Origin: Nymphaea colorata
Taxonomy: Eukaryota; Streptophyta; Magnoliopsida; Nymphaeales; Nymphaeaceae
Direction: 5' to 3'
Length of the DNA: 64,000 bases
Assembly: GCF_008831285.2 (NCBI RefSeq)
Contig: NC_045142.1
Coordinates: forward strand, 3,043,001-3,107,000
This document shows positions 60,668-64,000 of the stretch, one piece after another (position 1 is the stretch's first letter; each line of letters starts with the position of its first letter). The position numbers were made by a program, and so were the translations under genes. The notes beneath the pieces are model-generated. The model saw only the letters and a program-made list of their open reading frames with translations, did no database searches and was not told the origin of the DNA.

Positions 60668-63547
60668 ATGTCGGACGCGTTGATCAACGGCGTCGCTGGA
60701 GCCGGAGCTGGCATTGTCGCGCAGTTGATCACGTACCCACTCCAAACAGTATGATCTCTTGTTCTCCTTGCTTCATCTGTTCTTATTTTACTTGATTTTA
60801 ACGATCTTTCGGAGAAGAAGAGTATGGACTGGTTTTTTTTCTTTTTCTTCGTATTTGTCTCTTTTGGAGTCGTATTGATCAGGATCGGAAGAAATGATGC
60901 CATGTTCTTGTTCCTTTGGGGAATTATTTGATTGACCGTTAGTAGGATGATGCTTTTAGTAACTAATCATGAATTCTCTTTAAAAGTTTCTCGTTATCGA
61001 TCTTTCTGATTTAGTTTGTAGTCTTCCTCATAAGGAGTGATGGTGGGTTTTGGGAGGACATCGGTGCCGGGGTCAAACTTGGGAGAAGGAGGAGGAGGAG
61101 GAAAAGCTTGATTATTCTTCCGTCTGCCACTAGTTCGGTCACATTGAGCTTGTCTCTAACTTAAAACCGACCAGCTCCGGCAGGTTGCTTCTGTCCCTAC
61201 CATGCTCGCCGTTGGCCTTGCGGTGCATGTTGCTGGCGGAAACTGACCTCGGCTGACGACACTGCTTTTTGTTGCTGCTGAACCTGCCTCTTTGATGCCC
61301 CAATCCTTTCGAATGCACAAATGCTCTGAACTGTTGGCAGGTCCTAGTTTTCTGACCGATTAGGTGAGCTCCGTGGCAATGTGGGCACCATCCATTAGAC
61401 AGTTCACCGAGGCCGTTGCCTGGTGCTGGGGTCTGAATGGCTGTATCTATGGCATCTGCTGCTGTTAACCTTTCATTTGATGCTGCACCGTTGCCTTCTT
61501 ATTGTACGGGAGGCTTGTACATGGTGGCAAAGACCATGGGGTCTCTATTGTTGAGCTACATTTTTTGAGGTGTGGGAGAACGAAAACATAGAAACTGGTA
61601 TTAAGTGAAGGTTCACAATTTGCGCCACGGATAGAGGAATTTGGGGAATAAGTAATAGTCATTATGTATTTGGAGCAATATAGATGCTTCATACTCAATG
61701 AGTTGGGAGGGGCAACGTGATGTAGGTTTGTTCCTTAGTTTAGTTTCTATCCATAGAGGGAAGCTTCCAAAAAATTTTGTAACCTTTTCTTTCTTCGACA
61801 CTTCCAAAGCCGGTGCCTCCAAAGGACTGGGAGATGCTGATGAAAGGATGGACGTTAGCAATAGTTAACTGTTGGAAGTTGAAAGCATGGGATGCTGGAT
61901 CTTTGAGGCAGATTGATACATATGGTCGATCCTGTTGATGATGGTGGTCAATAACTTGTAATTTGTTTGGTCCATAACTTGTTCTTGTCATCAGCCATAT
62001 GGTTTACGGTTTACCACATTTGGCATAGGAAACTGATTTTGTATTCTCCATCTGCATTTTTGTTGCAAAGAGCCTCAACAATAGTTTTTCTTTTTCCTTG
62101 TTCCTCTTCTTCTTTAAAGGTTAATACTCGTCAGCAGACAGAACGCCAGCCAAAAGATGCCTCTGGAGAAGAACTGTTAATTGCATCCAAGAGGTTGGCA
62201 AAGAGGAATTTGGGAACAATAGGACAAATATGCCAGGTTTTGTTCTTCTACTGGCACAATCATAATGTGAAATTCTGTTTCCTAAAGGTTTGATTTTTGC
62301 AAACGATGTCCTACAGGTTATAAAACAGGAAGGATGGGGACGTTTGTATGGTGGCCTTATGCCTTCCTTAGCTGGTACAGCAGCATCACAGGTGATTTTG
62401 CAGCTTATGAACCTTTACTAAGATTTTAATACTTGTCATGTTATGCTACTTCGAATTCCGAGAACACGTGGATAAAGTGAACAATTGTGTTTTATCTTTG
62501 TTATATACTTGCAAATCGCAATTAGTTCATAAAGATAACTGATATGTGGTATTAAGTAGTGGCTGAGTGATATTCTATGATACTTCTTTTACCACTAGAC
62601 ATACTTGTTGGTTCTCTTCGTTTTTGAGTGTCAGGAGAGAAAAAGGAGCAATGGGATGATGTAATATGCTATCCATGACTCTTGGGGTTTTCTGTCCTAG
62701 TGAGACAGTTCACATTGTTTTTGTGTGCAATCTTCTATGGTAAATTACTATCTGATTTTAGATCTTCATGTGTAGGGCGTTTATTACTATTTCTATCAAA
62801 TATTCTGGACCAATGCAGAAGCTGCAGCTATCAATCGTTTCAGTAAAGGATCTGGTGATGGAACTGTTGGAATATTTTCCTCACTTCTTGTTGCAGCATT
62901 ATCTGGGCAAGTCTGCTCATACTTTGCTCATACTTTAAGGCCTTTTCCTATATTAAAATAGTGTGATGTGATGAGACAAGCTTCTTCGTGTTTGTTCATC
63001 TCATGAACTTTAAGATAGTCACTCTTTAATCTTTGTATATTGATTTATTGGATCCCAGTATGAAAATTAAGGAGCATGTTTGTTCTATATCATGATGTTT
63101 GACTCTTCGTTTCTTAGTTGTGTGAAAATATTATTAAACAGATCTAGAATATAGAGGGCTTCTCAGCCAGCATCCTTCTGCCCTTTGTGCAGGTGCTTGA
63201 ATGTGCTTTTGACAAATCCAATATGGGTTGTGGTTACTCGCATGCAGGTATAAGATTAAGGGTTCAAGTTTTCTCTCCAATTGTGGTCTACACATCAAGT
63301 TAGTTCTGATATTAGTTTAATTGTTACAACTTACAAGCTTGTATCTTGTTTCTTTTGTCTTGTGATCATGAATTTATTGCTTCCCGCCGTAGAATCTTTG
63401 CCGACAAATACTGATATTGGCTTTTATCTTCAGACACATACAAAAGTTTTGAAGAAAAACCAGGCTGATCCTCTGAAAAGAATCCCTCCTGAAGCACCCC
63501 AGATTTCTCCACTTGAACCTTCTTCTCCTTTTGGAACAAGTCATGCG
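60668..63547 (+). CDS. PXN: Peroxisomal NAD carrier, PXN-type mitochondrial carrier family (5' part; runs off the window)
   Basis: Six coding exons are visible, 60668-60748, 62120-62236, 62317-62391, 62776-62906, 63193-63247 and 63434-63547, giving 191 codons in phase. The remaining exons lie beyond base 64000. The N terminus MSDALINGVAGAGAGIVAQL followed by TYPLQT is the first half of carrier repeat 1 (PxxxxT form of the signature). LYGGLMPSLAGTAASQGVYYYFYQ and LLTNPIWVVVTRMQ complete repeat 1 and start repeat 2. PXN imports NAD+ into peroxisomes in exchange for AMP or NADH, supporting beta-oxidation and photorespiration. The start is the family start, although the frame is open further upstream to an ATG at 60566. 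Exon 4 ends TCTGG|GCAAGT, a GC donor; using it restores the family sequence (SG-CLNVLLTNP). Confidence 0.88.
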
Positions 63548-64000
63548 GTATGTGTTGCACCATGTTATAGATTTTATGGCTTACATCCTTAAGTTGCATA
63601 TGTAGATGTTTACCCTCTTTCGGAACAAGTTGTGCTTGTGCAGTATTTGCCACTCCACACATAGATGAACAATTCATATTCTTCTTAAGTTGGATGTCTA
63701 GCTATGTCACATAGGATGGGTATGGGTTCAGGTGCAGGTACAGGGAAGCAGGTATGGCAATTTTAGAAAATCTTGTTATGAGGGTACGACAAGCAAAAGT
63801 GTGTGTTAATATATATATATACACATTATTAAGACAACTTCTTTCATAATTTCTACATATAATCTCATAAAACATAAATAAACTAACAAAAATATGGTTA
63901 AAATGTAAGAAGACAATGAAAAAAATATGGTTTGGACTTTGGATCAGTTCCGACCCAGAACTGATCCAAACATACCACTGCCATACCAGTACCGGCATAC
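63548..64000 (+). other. PXN intron 6, cut by the window end
   Basis: No exon matching the next part of the carrier (the segment leading to PYGTF-like sequence) appears before 64000. The stretch contains GGTTCAGGTGCAGG and CATACCAGTACCGG words, which resemble a small repeat. Confidence 0.5.

Overview
This is nuclear DNA from a flowering plant. The genes are split by short GT-AG introns (one GC-AG), two genes encode plastid-type carriers, plant-specific kinase and SR-protein families are present, and the spaces between genes are AT-rich and full of small DNA transposons, SINE-like pieces, microsatellites and a fragment of an old pararetrovirus. I cannot name the species; nothing seen contradicts an early-diverging angiosperm or magnoliid.

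Layout. Positions ~732-10470 (unit A) and ~10709-20405 (unit B) are a direct tandem duplication of ~9.7 kb. Unit B carries a complete SR45a splicing-factor gene (+, 12504-14713, 336 aa) facing a calmodulin-binding-type receptor-like cytoplasmic kinase of the CRCK group (-, 21219-15489, 432 aa; its first exon lies just outside the repeated unit). Unit A carries decayed copies of both. The A kinase keeps two exons, with a 4-nt insertion and a lost splice donor. The A SR45a gene keeps its promoter and first three coding exons, then ~4.7 kb of foreign DNA that starts with a 363-codon open frame of probable Caulimoviridae origin, two tandem-repeat blocks and a hAT-type MITE, before a decayed piece of the last exon.

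From 24723 to 49073 there are two complete minus-strand copies of a PHT4;5-type chloroplast anion/phosphate transporter (527 and 530 aa) with identical 8-exon structures. They are separated by AT-rich DNA and an 82-bp minisatellite (~21 units), itself interrupted by a 1.64-kb TIR element. From 55134 to 56111 (-) lies a C2-domain SRC2-like gene. From 60668 (+) to the window end are the first six coding exons of a peroxisomal NAD carrier (PXN-type mitochondrial carrier family) that continues past base 64000.

The genes do not form one pathway. The most striking item is that the three intact SR45a-A exons can splice, in frame and at a good acceptor, into the virus-derived open frame. This predicts a 444-aa host-virus chimera with an RS domain and half an RRM at its N terminus. 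All exon borders were read by eye, using splice sites, reading phase and remembered family sequences; no database search was run.
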